Source of the DNA: Owenia fusiformis
Lineage: Eukaryota > Annelida > Polychaeta > Sabellida > Oweniidae
Assembly: GCA_903813345.2 (NCBI GenBank)
Contig: CAIIXF020000004.1
Span: 24,803,985-24,867,984 of the forward strand
Direction of reading: 5' to 3'
DNA length: 64,000 nucleotides
Shown in pieces: positions 42,401 through 54,864 of this stretch (positions within the stretch are counted from its first letter, which is position 1; the number at the start of each line of letters is the position of its first letter). The notes under the pieces are model-generated. The model made no database searches. It was not told the DNA's origin and worked only from the letters and a program-made list of their open reading frames with translations. The translations under genes and the position numbers were made by a program.

Positions 42401-43610
42401 TCTGAAAATTTTCTGATTTTTTTCACTGAATTTTCTTGTTTTTTATACACTTCATCAAAACATTCTTCTCACAAGTCTTTTCTAGGCACATAAGTGCACT
42501 CTTTGTGCAAAACTGGAAGATAAAGACAATGAAGAGAAGGAGTGATTCTTGTTTGAGAAATAACATGTGACTCAATTGAGGAATGCAGAAAATTTCCCAT
42601 CATGCACCCTGACCTTAATTTTCGTAATTTATAGTAAATAGAGCGGAAATATTCATGAAGAAGGCCGAGGTAATCAAGTGGTCATGTGTTGTCAAAGTTC
42701 AATAATTTGCATATCTCGTTTGGATCTCGTGAACTCAAACGTCCTTGACATTGATTTAGCCATCTACTTATGAACACATCCTGAAGTTTTGGTGAGTCTG
42801 AACATTTCATTATTTTATATCAACTTGTACCCACCCGCCTTATACAAATATTTTTGCTTCTAGTTTAAGGTTCAGCTGGAAAGTAACATTTTGGTAAAAA
42901 ATTGCTATACCTGCACATGTTATTTTCTGGTACAAAATTAAGTATGAAGGCATGTGTGTATTTCCTTGCTTTTTTCAGGAAAGTATCATTACACTGTCTA
43001 CTTTTAGTAAACCTGGAAACAGGTCAATGGTAGCTCCGGTGTTGTCTGGAAACTTAGAAAGAAAATTTGGAAAAAAAGAAATTGTGAAATATCAGAATTT
43101 CCTGGAGTTCCCATTAAACTCCTACTAGATATTCTTAAAGAAGACAAAAGTCCGAACGAAATGCGTACTTTTTTTTCCGACGTTCGTATTTTTGCTGTGT
43201 AGACGATCTTTTTTTGAAATTTTTCAAGAGAAATATTTTTGCTTGACAATTACCAGGTAAAATGCGTATTTGCGTGACATTTTCTGTCACGCAAAAATAA
43301 CTGGCGTGACTTCAAATTCTTCAGCAAATGTGTGACAAATACGCAAATTGCGGGACAGTTGACAGGCCTGCATACTAACCCTGACCTTAAAGTCTAGAAA
43401 TTTATTTCTAAAAAGATGCATTTTTCAGTAATTTTGTTTTTTCAAGTAATCAAGAATGGAATATCCACAAAATACTACTTCTGAGTTTGAATCCATATCA
43501 TATGATTAATATGCAGCCTTACAGATATTAAACTATACCTACCTAACAAGCCTTTTCAGTGTTTCTTTCGAAACTTGATGTTTTGGCCTACTTCTTCTGG
43601 ACGCTGACAT
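11164..43610 (-). CDS. ALG9: Alpha-1,2-mannosyltransferase ALG9 (16 exons; last exon not found)
   Basis: ALG9 is a multi-pass ER enzyme (GT22 family) that adds mannose residues from dolichol-P-mannose to the N-glycan precursor in the lumen. Exons, 5' to 3' on minus: 43543-43610, 40450-40479, 39670-39820, 39091-39225, 38834-38904, 38015-38177, 37549-37610, 36872-36959, 18970-19075, 18505-18593, 18173-18212, 17524-17666, 16742-16883, 14557-14707, 12974-13103 and 11164-11291. All have GT-AG ends and all phases agree, giving about 565 residues; human ALG9 has 611. Signatures are DCDETYNYWEP and FQTWEYSPEYAIRSYAYL (exons 3-4), LGWPFAGALG (7), IAPLNIVLYNVFSEHGP (9), PHKEERFLFPIYPLICLCG (12), VNVCVGKEWYRF (14) and NKCHYLIDVDLG (16). 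The final 40-45 residues are missing: a donor follows exon 16 but no matching exon was recognised. Intron 8 is 17.8 kb and carries two nested genes. Exons 6, 9, 12, 14 and 16 are flanked by partial tandem copies of themselves. Confidence 0.96.
12480..12800. other. ALG9 intron 15 with MITE-like remnant
   Basis: Between the 140-bp array and exon 15, a segment with GGCGTAGCCAGC near 12530 and TATGGCTATGGGCTCC near 12778 resembles the diverged ends of the CAGGCCNGTAGCCAGG family. The rest is AT-rich and without coding signal. Confidence 0.35.
13470..14300. repeat. Satellite of about 8 x 105 bp in ALG9 intron 14
   Basis: Copies with GAATGAAGTGTCTGATTTTC, TATACAATTTAGAG and TGCCTGTTTACTTTATTCC recur every 105 bp (for example 13619, 13826, 13931, 14036, 14141, 14246). 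The unit matches, in reverse, one arm of the foldback element at 52360-52650 and a single copy near 38990-39088. No exon is involved. It is flanked at 13322-13428 by a fragment of the hAT-like MITE. Confidence 0.9.
14557..16488 (-). repeat. 13 x 148-bp array built on ALG9 exon 14 and its acceptor
   Basis: Thirteen copies carry the intron end (TTATTTTCCAG), the acceptor and exon 14 through the codons for KEWYRFYS, then join directly to the next intron end. Only the last copy in the direction of transcription, 14557-14707, continues into NFFLPDE and a GTAAGT donor. Internal copies keep the protein sequence well, with changes such as the HTLPHGK/HTLPMG variant from a short deletion in the most upstream copy (near 16400) and a 10-bp loss near 16340. 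148 is not a multiple of 3. The array fills the intron between exon 13 (16742) and exon 14. Confidence 0.96.
17070..17666 (-). repeat. Degenerate repeat of the ALG9 exon 12 donor end, about 5-6 copies
   Basis: The last ~60 bp of exon 12 (from the codons for LFPIYPL to LEHIQ), its donor GTAAATAAG and about 20 bp of intron are repeated downstream, at about 17450-17515, 17345-17400, 17265-17340, 17180-17255 and 17070-17170. Copies keep TGGGAAATAAG, AAATCAAGGGGTAG and CCTGTATATGTTCTAA on the plus strand but are clearly older than the exon 14 and 16 arrays. Here the copies carry a donor and lack an acceptor. Confidence 0.8.
17852..17976. repeat. TA-flanked MITE, 125 bp
   Basis: CAGGGTGTCC at the left and GGGACACCCTG at the right are inverted, with TA on both sides (17850-17851, 17977-17978). 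This fits a Tc1/mariner-type non-autonomous element in ALG9 intron 11. Confidence 0.65.
18970..19192 (-). repeat. Two-copy duplication of ALG9 exon 9 with its acceptor
   Basis: The functional exon is 18970-19075 (acceptor TTTTTAG, donor GTAAGT). A partial copy lies directly upstream at about 19092-19192, with an acceptor-like TTCGAG and the exon through the codons for SEHGP. It then passes into the intron end of the downstream copy, losing the last exon bases and the donor. This is the geometry of the large arrays at their first step. Confidence 0.9.
19333..20045 (-). mobile_element. 3' end of a non-LTR retrotransposon (degenerate)
   Basis: The minus strand encodes a zinc-knuckle-like CNCGHDNETPTNFF, preceded by LFLKSQLFAHNF and followed by LLKDLHIIG. 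This is the usual C-terminal tail after reverse transcriptase in Jockey/CR1-type elements. After a stop, a further LLHGNTELSN segment continues toward 19628. A T-rich stretch on plus at about 19333-19350 may be the poly(A) end. It is 5' truncated and not functional. Confidence 0.6.
20100..21290. other. ALG9 intron 8, no gene seen
   Basis: AT-rich DNA with a fragment of the CAGGCCNGTAGCCAGG MITE family at about 20300-20348 (CGAACCCATCGAGCC, CTGGCTACTGGCCTG). No exon of ALG9 and no other coding signal was recognised. Confidence 0.5.
21290..23113 (+). mobile_element. 5'-truncated non-LTR retrotransposon with reverse transcriptase
   Basis: Reverse transcriptase motifs are in order: QFGFRRNRST, FLDLSKAFDTVDH, GVPQGSILGPLLF and FADDTNL (catalytic DD), then NKLSLNIEKTNYMIF. 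The frame from about 21407 ends at 22285. Homologous sequence resumes in another frame near 22230 (SLIYSHLQYCIPIWG) to 22632, and in a third frame to about 22779 (WNETPSDIKTSK), so frameshifts have killed it. The endonuclease half is missing. An A-rich tail at 23086-23113 marks the 3' end. Motif style suits the Jockey/CR1 group. It is inserted in ALG9 intron 8, opposite to the gene. Confidence 0.85.
23510..23518 (+). promoter_or_regulatory. Possible TATA element of the Mab21-like gene at 23648
   Basis: TATAAATGG lies 130 bp before the chosen ATG. The same word lies at 30926-30934 before the paralogue, where the flanks are also partly conserved. Function is inferred only from this conservation. 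Confidence 0.3.
23648..25621 (+). CDS. Mab21/cGAS-like nucleotidyltransferase with C-terminal multi-pass membrane domain
   Basis: The protein has 657 residues in one exon. The open frame extends 28 codons upstream, but the first ATG is at 23648 and gives MGNATSK, a good N-myristoylation motif (Gly2, Ser6). The nucleotidyltransferase core (about 55-450) has GS at 113-114, then PDEYDFLAIL with acidic residues E126 and D128, and VDIDLCF with D257. These align with the metal-binding triad of cGAS (E225, D227, D319). The C-terminal helical lobe has PPSSYALRTLLLQ, typical of Mab21 proteins. No cGAS-type zinc ribbon was recognised. Residues 483-653 form about six hydrophobic helices and the protein ends VYRKMRA. 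By family it could make a cyclic dinucleotide or oligonucleotide second messenger on sensing a nucleic acid; ligand and product are unknown. The membrane block is written almost entirely with T-ending codons, unlike the rest. It is nested in ALG9 intron 8 on the opposite strand and is paralogous to 30960-32549. Confidence 0.85.
   Translation: MGNATSKQTTINQTIDAIPQLIGPYPLGKHTTPSKVSSVNSSTHPITNTSTDEIQRLTDFVKYVSHHVDIRNRYTPEELELQTLYVEKLVQTVCKNVGIKNPALIVNEIVRRGSYYDGTKILEPDEYDFLAILATFDNKVIKVKDVGWGCGLNGQSYYNIQVKDKSLKELLPDNCTKKHWFNSYIQEDLVESLLLNTVVNILKNMSDVKFIGFRDHKRDKTTKYNQGDISVHEDTDGDHLHGPSIWLRVGGPVCTVDIDLCFCIQHKSHKLGRSVLVVKEKPIGDKCSASHWMESVVDPPDDNKHQLTDPHQQLLLLFKYATHLLEYMDIKDYWPPSSYALRTLLLQHQQQCQSTYIGECFIKSVEHMNEYYFTNNYSNLRYTLAGHISKETKEAGNFRVFSDEVQVISDITYSNRKIRLYDVHSLSTTAILQLFIEYIQHNSDSSWWERLVDPTFINNVTEPDILHYLVTDIRHIRKRKDLYFALGLAVACIAIFAAYCLFVFTRASPSFAFALATIAAAVLVFAALDSSAWFTTAPGVSFVLLLALITFNLVVFDTVCTGAGHDAFPTVLACNAAVIHICTVLMAVPTLAVLFISITPALVRLYLVLGVVLYLPISGLTFLAISAGADEFVACLTAIYTFAGFLVTLFVYRKMRA
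25698..25917. repeat. MITE with TTATGCCTAGGTC inverted ends
   Basis: The left end TTATGCCTAGGTCACATTTG is inverted against ATGAGACCTAGGCATAA at the right. The length is 220 bp. The interior has GGCGCCCGGCCC and CGGCCGGGC, like the relative at 9724-9862. It lies 77 bp after the Mab21-like stop codon. Confidence 0.6.
26350..27130. repeat. Degenerate tandem blocks with aaaatggcc words
   Basis: Copies of 'atatgaacaaaatcgctc' (about 26405 and 26550) and of an about 175-bp block with TTACCCAGAATGCC, TCTAGATTTTCATACT and AAATTGATC (about 26810-27060) are repeated. Related blocks occur at 27825-28240, 30025-30450 and 34190-34660. No coding signal. Confidence 0.6.
27520..27815 (+). mobile_element. 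Possible 3' tail of a non-LTR retrotransposon
   Basis: A short frame encodes LSPTEKLIGTNDQKINLVF and SKYNNNKK, which resembles the last residues of a retrotransposon ORF2. An A-rich tract at 27783-27815 follows. Too short for a firm assignment. Confidence 0.35.
27825..28240. repeat. Dispersed repeat ending in cggacgg-type sequence
   Basis: The segment contains 'aatatgaacaaaatcgctc', 'atggctgcc'-like words and 'gaacaaaatcgggtcagcg', ending in GGATGGACAGATGTACG and ACGGACGGAAG. It is the same family as 30025-30450. Confidence 0.65.
28250..29990. other. ALG9 intron 8, no gene seen
   Basis: AT-rich DNA between the two Mab21-like genes. It has a lone ACAGGGTGTTTC word near 29280 that resembles a TA-flanked MITE end, and short open frames without recognisable protein similarity. 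Confidence 0.5.
30025..30450. repeat. Dispersed repeat ending in cggacgg-type sequence
   Basis: It has 'tatgaacaaaatcgctcctc', several AAAATGGCC/GGCCATTTT words, ATCGGGCCAACGGTATTTG, and a tail of CCGGACGGACAGACG then GTACGTACGGACG. It is the best-preserved copy of the family at 27825-28240 and ends 500 bp before the second Mab21-like gene. Confidence 0.7.
30960..32549 (+). CDS. Mab21/cGAS-like nucleotidyltransferase, soluble paralogue
   Basis: The protein has 529 residues in one exon, closely related to the 23648-25621 product along the core (shared SYYDGTKIL, IWLRVGG, HWMESVVDPPDDNKHQLT, PPSSYAL). Catalytic residues are kept: GS at 118-119, E131 and D133 in PDEYDFLAIL, D263 in LIDIDLCF. 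It lacks the N-myristoylation start: the aligned segment reads ERENKTSKP, and translation begins further upstream (MFTPGLLHRLL), which aligns with the untranslated in-frame leader of the paralogue. It also lacks the membrane block and ends LEFVTYDSIHK. A small internal duplication repeats an SWW(E/K)(R/K)LV motif near residues 440-460. A TATAAATGG word lies only 26 bp before the ATG, so a 5' exon or a short leader is possible. It is nested in ALG9 intron 8, antisense to the host gene. Confidence 0.85.
   Translation: MFTPGLLHRLLKAKDQGVVFSFIERENKTSKPTTQPTTQPSTLPVFTGPDPLHKSEDKLQRLTDFVNYASHHVDIRSTYTPEELKIETSYVENLVQSICKAVGIKDPALIVNEIMRRGSYYDGTKILKPDEYDFLAILAMFDSEVIEVNDVSEKCELTGQGYYHIKVKRKSLKHPLPYDCIEEYEGKNYIQNELKRLLMDTVVETLKNMSDIRFIGFIDHIEDYITEYRQGDISMHRDLNVDEGRLHGPSIWLRVGGPMCLIDIDLCFCVVHKPHKLGRSVLVIRDYVEDYCPVSHWMESVVDPPDDNKHQLTHPHHQLLLLFKYAAHILDNLNEDYRPPSSYALKTLLLHHQQRCKSTQVGECFMEAVKYMCHDTDTIDYHQNNFRITVKLAKTYIDASRTIPDIIYPQRKIRLYDYGSLATPVIFLWMIQHVQHSSDRSWWERLVIPTSDCSWWKKLVFTTNTSETDILYSMVDSMHGVCELLLHISTTSMFRSAGRRRPTIIKFQWKHQDKTETMLEFVTYDSIHK
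32560..33060. other. ALG9 intron 8, no gene seen
   Basis: AT-rich sequence after the second Mab21-like gene. A polyadenylation-like AATAAAGAATAAAG lies near 33047-33061. No protein-coding signal was recognised. Confidence 0.45.
33067..34167. mobile_element. pogo/Tigger-like non-autonomous DNA transposon, 1.1 kb
   Basis: The ends CAGTAGAACCTGCTAAGTGG and CACTTACACAGGTTCTACTG are inverted repeats, and TA lies on each side (33065-33066, 34168-34169). The CAGTNGAACCTG start and TA target are typical of pogo/Tigger elements. Internal GTAAGTGGAACACCT words repeat at both ends. No transposase frame was found. A poly-G run at 33782-33790 lies inside. Confidence 0.75.
34190..34660. repeat. About 3 tandem units of ~147 bp with aaaatggcc words
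   Basis: Units contain CTTCAAAATGGCC, TAATCAGCTCTAGAACTTG and CCTCTATCATGTG, starting near 34223, 34368 and 34515. The array ends in GGGCGGGACGATCACG and GACGACTATGATGACTATA. The family is related to 26350-27130. Confidence 0.7.
35097..35478. repeat. Foldback MITE, about 380 bp
   Basis: The left part has TTTTAGGC, GGCTGCATTTTTGGA, AACAATAAGCC and CACGTTTTCAACAAAAA. The right part has their reverse complements (TTGTTGAAAACGTG, GGCTTATTGTT, CAAAAATGCAGCCTAAAA). The open frame inside is an artefact of the element. Confidence 0.7.
35902..36656. repeat. TTAA-type foldback MITE, old copy with nested insertion
   Basis: It matches the three young copies at 41436, 42201 and 44380 but is more diverged (ends GGCCAGGGTG and CATGCACCCTGACC, right flank TTAA). 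It is interrupted at about 35972-36332 by unrelated DNA flanked by TCCTTCC on both sides, which looks like a second insertion with its own target duplication. Confidence 0.65.
38015..38295 (-). repeat. Two-copy duplication of ALG9 exon 6 with its acceptor
   Basis: The functional exon is 38015-38177. A partial copy 118 bp upstream (about 38203-38295) has an acceptor TATTTCAG and the first ~90 bases of the exon (through the codons for GMYVSCTVYL). It then joins the intron end of the downstream copy (TATGTTCTATTTTAG) and has no donor. Base differences such as ATATCT/GTATCT show moderate age. Confidence 0.9.
41436..41812. repeat. TTAA-type foldback MITE (copy 1, 377 bp)
   Basis: Almost the whole element is one inverted repeat. 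The ends are GGACAGGGTGCATG and CATGCACCCTGACC, with TTAA at the left flank and TTAG at the right. The TTAA target and CCNT-type end suggest a piggyBac-derived element. It is inserted in ALG9 intron 1 and has lost about 37 bp in the centre relative to copies 2 and 3. Confidence 0.8.
42201..42614. repeat. TTAA-type foldback MITE (copy 2, 414 bp)
   Basis: It has the same ends as copy 1, TTAA on both sides (42197-42200, 42615-42618), and about 200-bp arms able to fold into one hairpin. It lies in ALG9 intron 1. Confidence 0.85.
42830..43400. other. ALG9 intron 1, MITE-like remnant, no gene seen
   Basis: AT-rich DNA with words GTCACGCAAAAATAACTGGCG and TTGCGGGACAGTTGACAGGCC that look like one end of a further transposon-derived element. 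There is no open frame of note and no exon. Confidence 0.35.
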
Positions 43611-43844
43611 CTTGAAGTGAAGACTAACAATGAATTTGATTGGCCAATGAAGATTTGCTAAATATATTTTTAATAGATTTCTACAACATTTTCAAGAATT
43701 AATGACTTTGTTGAAATAATTATTTTGTTTTCTTATAAAACAAGTGTTTAGTTTATTTAATTTGTGTGTTTTGAATAATATTCCCGGCGTACCACGATTC
43801 AGTACTGAAGGTCAAAATAAGAAAAGTTGAAAAGTAAAGTGAAA
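43611..43844. promoter_or_regulatory. Bidirectional promoter region between ALG9 and PCCB
   Basis: The start codons of ALG9 (43610, minus) and PCCB (43845, plus) are only 234 bp apart. At 43639-43648 lies ATTGGCCAAT, a perfect palindrome that presents a CCAAT box (NF-Y type) on both strands. It is nearer ALG9. No TATA box in a convincing position was seen. Divergent housekeeping promoters with CCAAT boxes are common; use by both genes is inferred. Confidence 0.65.
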
Positions 43845-49088
<5,244 letters not shown>

Positions 49089-49099
49089 GTAAGTAACAC

Positions 49100-50190
49100 T
49101 ACAATTTCATAATTTTATGCTGACATCTGTTGTGTGCTCTGTTTGTATGTCATCGTCATTGTTTTCTCTGTTATATTGTATTGTATTTGGTTACTTCTTC
49201 GACAAGCAATATTTAGCTGGTATATTTACACTCGAAGATAGAGCGAGAATCTCTTTTTGTCCTGATACACAGACATACAAGTACAAATCTGACAGCTTTT
49301 TGTACAAGTGGTGGACCAAACCTCTCAGCCAAATATCTTAAATTACATGAAGCACAAATAATTTTTTTCTGAATTGGAAATCAAGGTCAAGGTCAAATGA
49401 CACCTTGGCTCTGCCAATGAGCCACAATCATGTAGTCAACATTAATTTCTTCTACCATTTTACCATTTATCATAGCTGGTCTTTGAAAAGATGATTCTAT
49501 TTTGATAAGGATAAATAGATGGCATGCCAAAGCATTGATAGGATGTTGATATTTTAACAGTTTTATATTGTACAGAACTAGCTCGATTGACGAATATGAA
49601 TTAATAAAAACCAATGGTAATAGCTTAAACACAAATTGTCTATTGATACATATATTCTGGTATAGATTTCGATTCAGCCACCCTAACATATAATACAATA
49701 CTAATTAAAAAGCAAGGGTAGAAGAGGAACAATATTTTCAAAAACTTTGTTCCACTGGCGATGGTTTAAGCTTGGAGTTGAATACAACATATAGATGTCA
49801 CTGTAGTCAATCTTCCCATTTAAAGCGGTTACATGTAAATAATCATTTGTGAACGTACATGAATGCAATCATTGCATATGGTCATTATTGCATTATTAAT
49901 AAAAGACAATCACAAGTGAGGTTAGTCATTGCAAGGGGTGAGGCAGGTGAGGCAATTGCCTCACTAAAATTCTGAAGTTAAATCTTAAGTGAGACATTTT
50001 GAAAATCAAAACTGTGAGAATGAAGGATTACAATTTTGTATTATATTGGCTTTGCTCAAATTTGGCTCACCTATTTAAATTTGCCTCACCAATTTAAACT
50101 TGCCTCATTTACTTAAATTTGCCTCACCTATTTAAATTTGCCTCACCAATTTAAACTTGCCTCATTTACTTAAATTTGCCTCACCTATTT
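49100..50190. other. Region after PCCB exon 5, no exon recognised
   Basis: AT-rich DNA. From about 50040 to 50190 a short tandem block repeats TTTGCCTCACCTATTTAAA and CTTGCCTCATTTAC. No PCCB exon was found. Confidence 0.5.
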
Positions 50191-50193
50191 AAA

Positions 50194-50585
50194 GGACGAT
50201 TCTCGGTTTGGAGAACGAAGTTCTTCAATCTAAATGAGCATTATCCCTGTTTCGGACAAATTTGATTTTTTTTTTACATAATATAGATTTGAATGTCTTC
50301 TTTTGAATAGTCATAATTTAATTTGGGTAATATTTTTAGATTTTTCGCAAAAAAATATTAGCGAAGTACACTGATGAACTTCTTTCCCCAAAATCAAGAC
50401 TTGTATTTTATTGAATCGGTCTAATTTAGCATTATCCCTGCTTCAGACCAATTTGTTATTTTTACATCTTGTAGATTTAAATGTCCTCTTTTGAATATTC
50501 ATAGTTTAATTTTGGTAATATTTCTATATTTTTCATGAAAAATATTATTAGCCCAGGAGACTGTTCTCCAAACCAAGAATCGTCC
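50194..50585. repeat. MITE of 392 bp with 23-bp inverted ends
   Basis: GGACGATTCTCGGTTTGGAG at the left is inverted against CTCCAAACCAAGAATCGTCC at the right. The interior is itself a direct duplication of about 190 bp (GCATTATCCCTG, GAATGTCTTCTTTTGAATA in two versions). It sits inside the TTTGCCTCACC tandem block, which resumes after it. Confidence 0.8.
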
Positions 50586-50929
50586 CTTGCCTCACCTATT
50601 TCTAGATTATGGCTATACCACAGTCCCTATGCTATTACTTTTTACAGGGGCTTGTTATTTTGCAGTGATTCATATATCTTCATTATACTGGTAGCTTTCC
50701 TGTTTCCTCGTTTCCTTTCCACCCATCAATAAATCTTAACATCTAATAGAGTTTGAATGAGGAGTATGTCACGACTTGTTTTAATTGGAATCTGCTTAAT
50801 AATTCAATAATTTTGTGGAACACCTTCAAAGTGGAACATTATTTTGAGGTGTCAAGGTTGGTCCACTTATGAATGTTTGACTATATCACTTTTTAGAAAA
50901 AAATTCAAAAAACAAGAACATGGCAGCAT

Positions 50930-51620
50930 ATTTTCACTGTTTATAGCCATTTGAAATACAAAGTTTATGATGTCAGTTATCTCCCCATGATTTTTTCTCA
51001 GGTGGGTGCAAAATTCTCATTTTCACAATTCAGACCAAAATTTGTTAAAATATATCAATTTTTCATGATTTTCTCATTTTCAAGTGGGTGCAAATGGATT
51101 TTCAGGCGGGTGCAAGCCTATTTTCAAAATCTCAGGTAGGTGCTGCGCCCACTTGCTTTAATGCTGGGGAGATCACTGGATGTAATATGGTAAATTTAAA
51201 ATAGGTGTAGCCATGCATCATGCAGAGGCAAGGAATGCAATTACCTCACCAACATTTTACAAAAAATATTCAGGCAGAATATTTGTTAACTGAAACTTTG
51301 TAAATGAACTCCAAAGGTAGTACTTGACTTCCCTTAAAGCATAGAGTTGCCTTGCGTATTCATATTTACCTCACATATACTGTATGCAGTTTTTATGTCA
51401 TGACCAGAAGTGGTGACATATTGTTATTGTATATTGTGGATGGTATTCGGCAGCCAATGGTTGACATTTGGTGGTTGGCCTTTGGTGGTCAGTGTTTAAT
51501 ATTTTGCGATCAGCATTTGTAACATCATCAAATGGCAGGTGGTAAAATTTTGCATCTTTATTAAATGAAGCCAGTAGGTGGGAAATGGTAAATTGAGTGT
51601 GAGATACAAGTGCACTGAAC
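50930..51620. other. Intron/intergenic DNA with dispersed repeats
   Basis: A block near 50990-51170 repeats GTGGGTGCAAA. A copy of the CAAATGGCAGGTGGTGACA dispersed repeat lies at about 51405-51560. No coding signal. Confidence 0.4.
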
Positions 51621-51639
51621 AGTTTAGATAGATGTATAG

Positions 51640-51835
51640 TCTAGCTACAAGCACCCCCCCCCCCTCACTACACACCTCTTGAGTGAGAAGATGCATACTC
51701 AAGTGGGGGAAGGGGGGGGGGGTCACAGGGTCCTGTAGCTAGACTAATAGACTGAGTATAGCAGGAGAAGGTGCATATTCAAGTGGGGGAAGGGGGGGGA
51801 TCACAGGGGCCTGTAGCTAGACTAATAGACTGAGT
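51640..51835. repeat. Direct duplication with long G/C runs
   Basis: CAAGTGGGGGAAGGGGGGGG and CCTGTAGCTAGACTAATAGAC occur twice (about 51697 and 51780), with a C-run at 51652-51664. The runs could form G-quadruplexes and are also error-prone in assembly. Confidence 0.7.
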
Positions 51836-52359
51836 ATAGCAGGAATTCCAGTATCAATCATTCTGTTGAACCATTTCGCAGATCAATCAATGGTGATCAC
51901 TGCACTGATTTCTGGCACGAAAAGCCTTTTGAATAAACTGAATGGCATTATCTTAGATAAAGATTTTTGTTTTGTGTGTGTTTTTGTCCCTTCTGAATAA
52001 CATTTGAATTTTCAATTTTGAAGATGCTAGGAGTTATAACCTGTATTTACAATATGCAAGGCAAGCTACAAAATCTTGATGATCGTGGTTTTATCAGACT
52101 TTTTTTCTAATGAACTAATGAAATATCTAATTTTCATTCATTTGCTTTCAAAACATGCCCATTATAGCATTTTTGTCATGGTGTTAGTGGCAAATTATTT
52201 AGAGTCTTGGGAGATAATTAATAAAATGTGCCGTTTTTAATTCCCATAAAACATGCAAGTAGGTATACTAATCTAACCCATCATCATCACCCCTAAATAT
52301 TCTTTTTTGGCATGCCTTTTCCCTACTTTTTTCTTTAAATTCTTTAAACTTGATAACAT

Positions 52360-52650
52360 GTCTGTTTACTTTATTTCTCGCTAATTCCACCCATTTCCAC
52401 CTTATTTATCATTTTAAAACATGACCGCTGTGTCCGTCATTACAAATATATCACCTGACCCTTCAATGAGAAATCAAATGAACATGAGAAGATCATCATG
52501 ATGGTCACGTTTTGAAACACAAAATAGAGTGGAAAAGAGTGGAATAGCAAGAAATAAAGTAAACAGACATGTAGTTAACACTCTAAATTGTATAGAAATG
52601 CAAGAAAATCAGACTCTTCATTCAAATTTTAGAGAGAAAAAGTATGAAAT
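52360..52650. repeat. Foldback element, source family of the 105-bp satellite
   Basis: ACATGTCTGTTTACTTTATT near 52366 is inverted against AATAAAGTAAACAGACATGT near 52553, with flanking arms also matching (ATTCCACCCATTTCC / GGAAAAGAGTGGAAT). The right arm extends through TTGTATAGAAATGCAAGAAA, which is the unit of 13470-14300 in reverse. Confidence 0.75.
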
Positions 52651-52699
52651 AGACACGATGACTATCGAATATTTTCATCAAGGGTATAGTCATTTATAA

Positions 52700-54640
52700 C
52701 CAGCTAATGTAACGAGACACAAGTGGCTAATTTCAGTTCTCGGAAATATTAATGGGTGATTTATTAGTTTGAAATAAAATTACCGCTCAGAGGGATGACA
52801 CCATTCAAAAAAATTCATAAAATTGTCGATATTTTCTCTCAGATTTATTTTGAACTTTTTCATTTCTTTTTATACATTGTTAAAACTTTAAAGTAGATCA
52901 ATCTTGTTACATTTTCTTTAAAAATGATGTTTTCCTTATGAAACTGATTCTAAGGGACTAAAAAGAAAGTGACATTTTGTGTGGGATGAGATAAATTGTT
53001 ATTTTTATCATAAACTCTTGCGTCTGGAAGTTTTCACGAAAGACACGATTTTTCCTGATTTGATCAGAATTACATTTTCGAGTAATTGGACCATTTTCGT
53101 TTTACTGTTGATAAAATCAAAAATGTATTTATTTTCCAAATTGACAATCTTATATTGATTTTGATTGGAACATAGATCTCGGAAAATGAAATGATGTTCT
53201 TAACTTCTTCTTGACTGGTCAATTTTTGGAAAAATGTAAAAAATGAAAAGCTGAAATGAAAATGAATCTAAAAGCAAGAAAAGAAGCAAGACCCAATAAG
53301 TTATATATCTTTTGAAGGGCTGGACCCATACTTTATGTTTTTTGAAAAAATACGTGAATATGCAAATGAGATAGTGTCACCGTGACGTCATAAATAGATC
53401 TCGAAAAATGAAATGCTATCCTTAAGGAGGCAGTCTATGTTTCCGTGTAGATATAGTTAGTTGAAAGCCCATGCTAAGATTTATTGAAAATAACAACAAA
53501 ATATATAATAATGTCTTGAAGAAAGAAATATATAATATTTATTTATTATTTATTTGACAGTCACAATATCACATTGTACAATGCCTCATAAAGTTGGATG
53601 TTTATTAGTGTTTGTCACTTAAATAGATAAGTAAACTAAATTACGATACAGGATCAGTATTCTTATCTAGTATAACCCAGATTGTTTTATGATTAAAATT
53701 AAAAAAAATTAAAAAAGGTTAAATATAGGTATAGGCATGCAGTACATGTAAGCTATGAAAAAGTATGTTTGTTTATTAAATGATCATAATTATGTTTCCC
53801 CATACAGTATATAATTTGTCAATTATACATGTAATAATAGCTAAATATCTTTATATGCGGCATACATATACTAAAAAGAAGTTCATGTGCATTGAAGCTT
53901 CAAATGACCATAATTATCTTTCACTGTATTCAATTTGGCGAGTATACATGTAATATATCGGCCATGATTATAATCTATAAAATAGATCATTATCTAAAGT
54001 TTTCCTGGTAGTCCCTTGGGGTAATAGGAATAATTTTCAATTAACATTTGGACCGACTGAAAATGAAGTCACAATCTCCATAATTGTTCTGTTGTCGGAA
54101 TTGGCAGTTTTTGATTTCTCAATTTAAACACTTTCGTTTTACAAAAGTCATTTCTATTTCTGTACCTAAAGAGGTGCAGATCTGGAAATTGACAAAGATG
54201 GGGAAGGTACAAAAATTAATGACCATTTTTTCCAACAAGGCCCCAGTTCACTGAATTTACAATTCATGATATTTGGAATATGTTTTGGCAAAATATTGCC
54301 ATTTCCTTTGTCGCAGAAACCTTTCTGCTTTGTATCAATTATTCAAGGTACAAAGAAACCATGTAGTTAAGAGATCATTTCCTTGTCAGAACTTTGACAA
54401 ATAGATATTATAAATGACTTCTTTTGATTTGTAATTTTCAGTTGTAGTAAATGTAGCTTATATGGAGTATATATTTGGAGATCAAAAGCCATAACTGGAA
54501 AGCATTCATGTTCAGAAAATCACAATATCTGTCTTTGTTTCCACTTGGTCCGGTATGCAATGTATTAAAGTGGAATTCACAGTAATTCTGAGCCTACGCA
54601 TATCTGAAGTTTTTAATAATCTGTAATTTTCACTCAATAC
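52700..54640. other. AT-rich DNA, no gene seen
   Basis: This long stretch lies between PCCB exon 5 and the receptor cluster. No exon, RNA gene or clear transposon end was recognised; the open frames are short and AT-driven. Confidence 0.45.
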
Positions 54641-54660
54641 ACTTTCATAATCACACTCTT

Positions 54661-54864
54661 CAGGCCCGTAGCCAGGATTTGCCAAGGGGTTCACTTTTTG
54701 AAAAATTCCAGTTGGGTTCACTTGTGATAATTTTGGTCCAAAAATGGCCAAAATCACTTAAAAAGTGCTCAGAATGGTGAAAAACTGCATGATTTTGAAA
54801 GATTTTTTGGCCAGGGGGTTCACTCGAACCCATCGAGCCTCCCCCCCCCCTGGCTACTGGCTTG
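54661..54864. repeat. hAT-like MITE with CAGGCCCGTAGCCAGG inverted ends
   Basis: The left end CAGGCCCGTAGCCAGG and the right end CCTGGCTACTGGCTTG are inverted. The interior shares CTTTTTGAAAAATTC and ACTCGAACCCATCGAGCC with the copies at 5898-6063 and 20300-20348. It lies 155 bp after the stop of the first receptor gene. Confidence 0.65.

Noticed and set aside
49393-49698. Minus-strand 101-residue frame
   Set aside because: No motif or family resemblance was seen; AT-rich chance frame in an intron.
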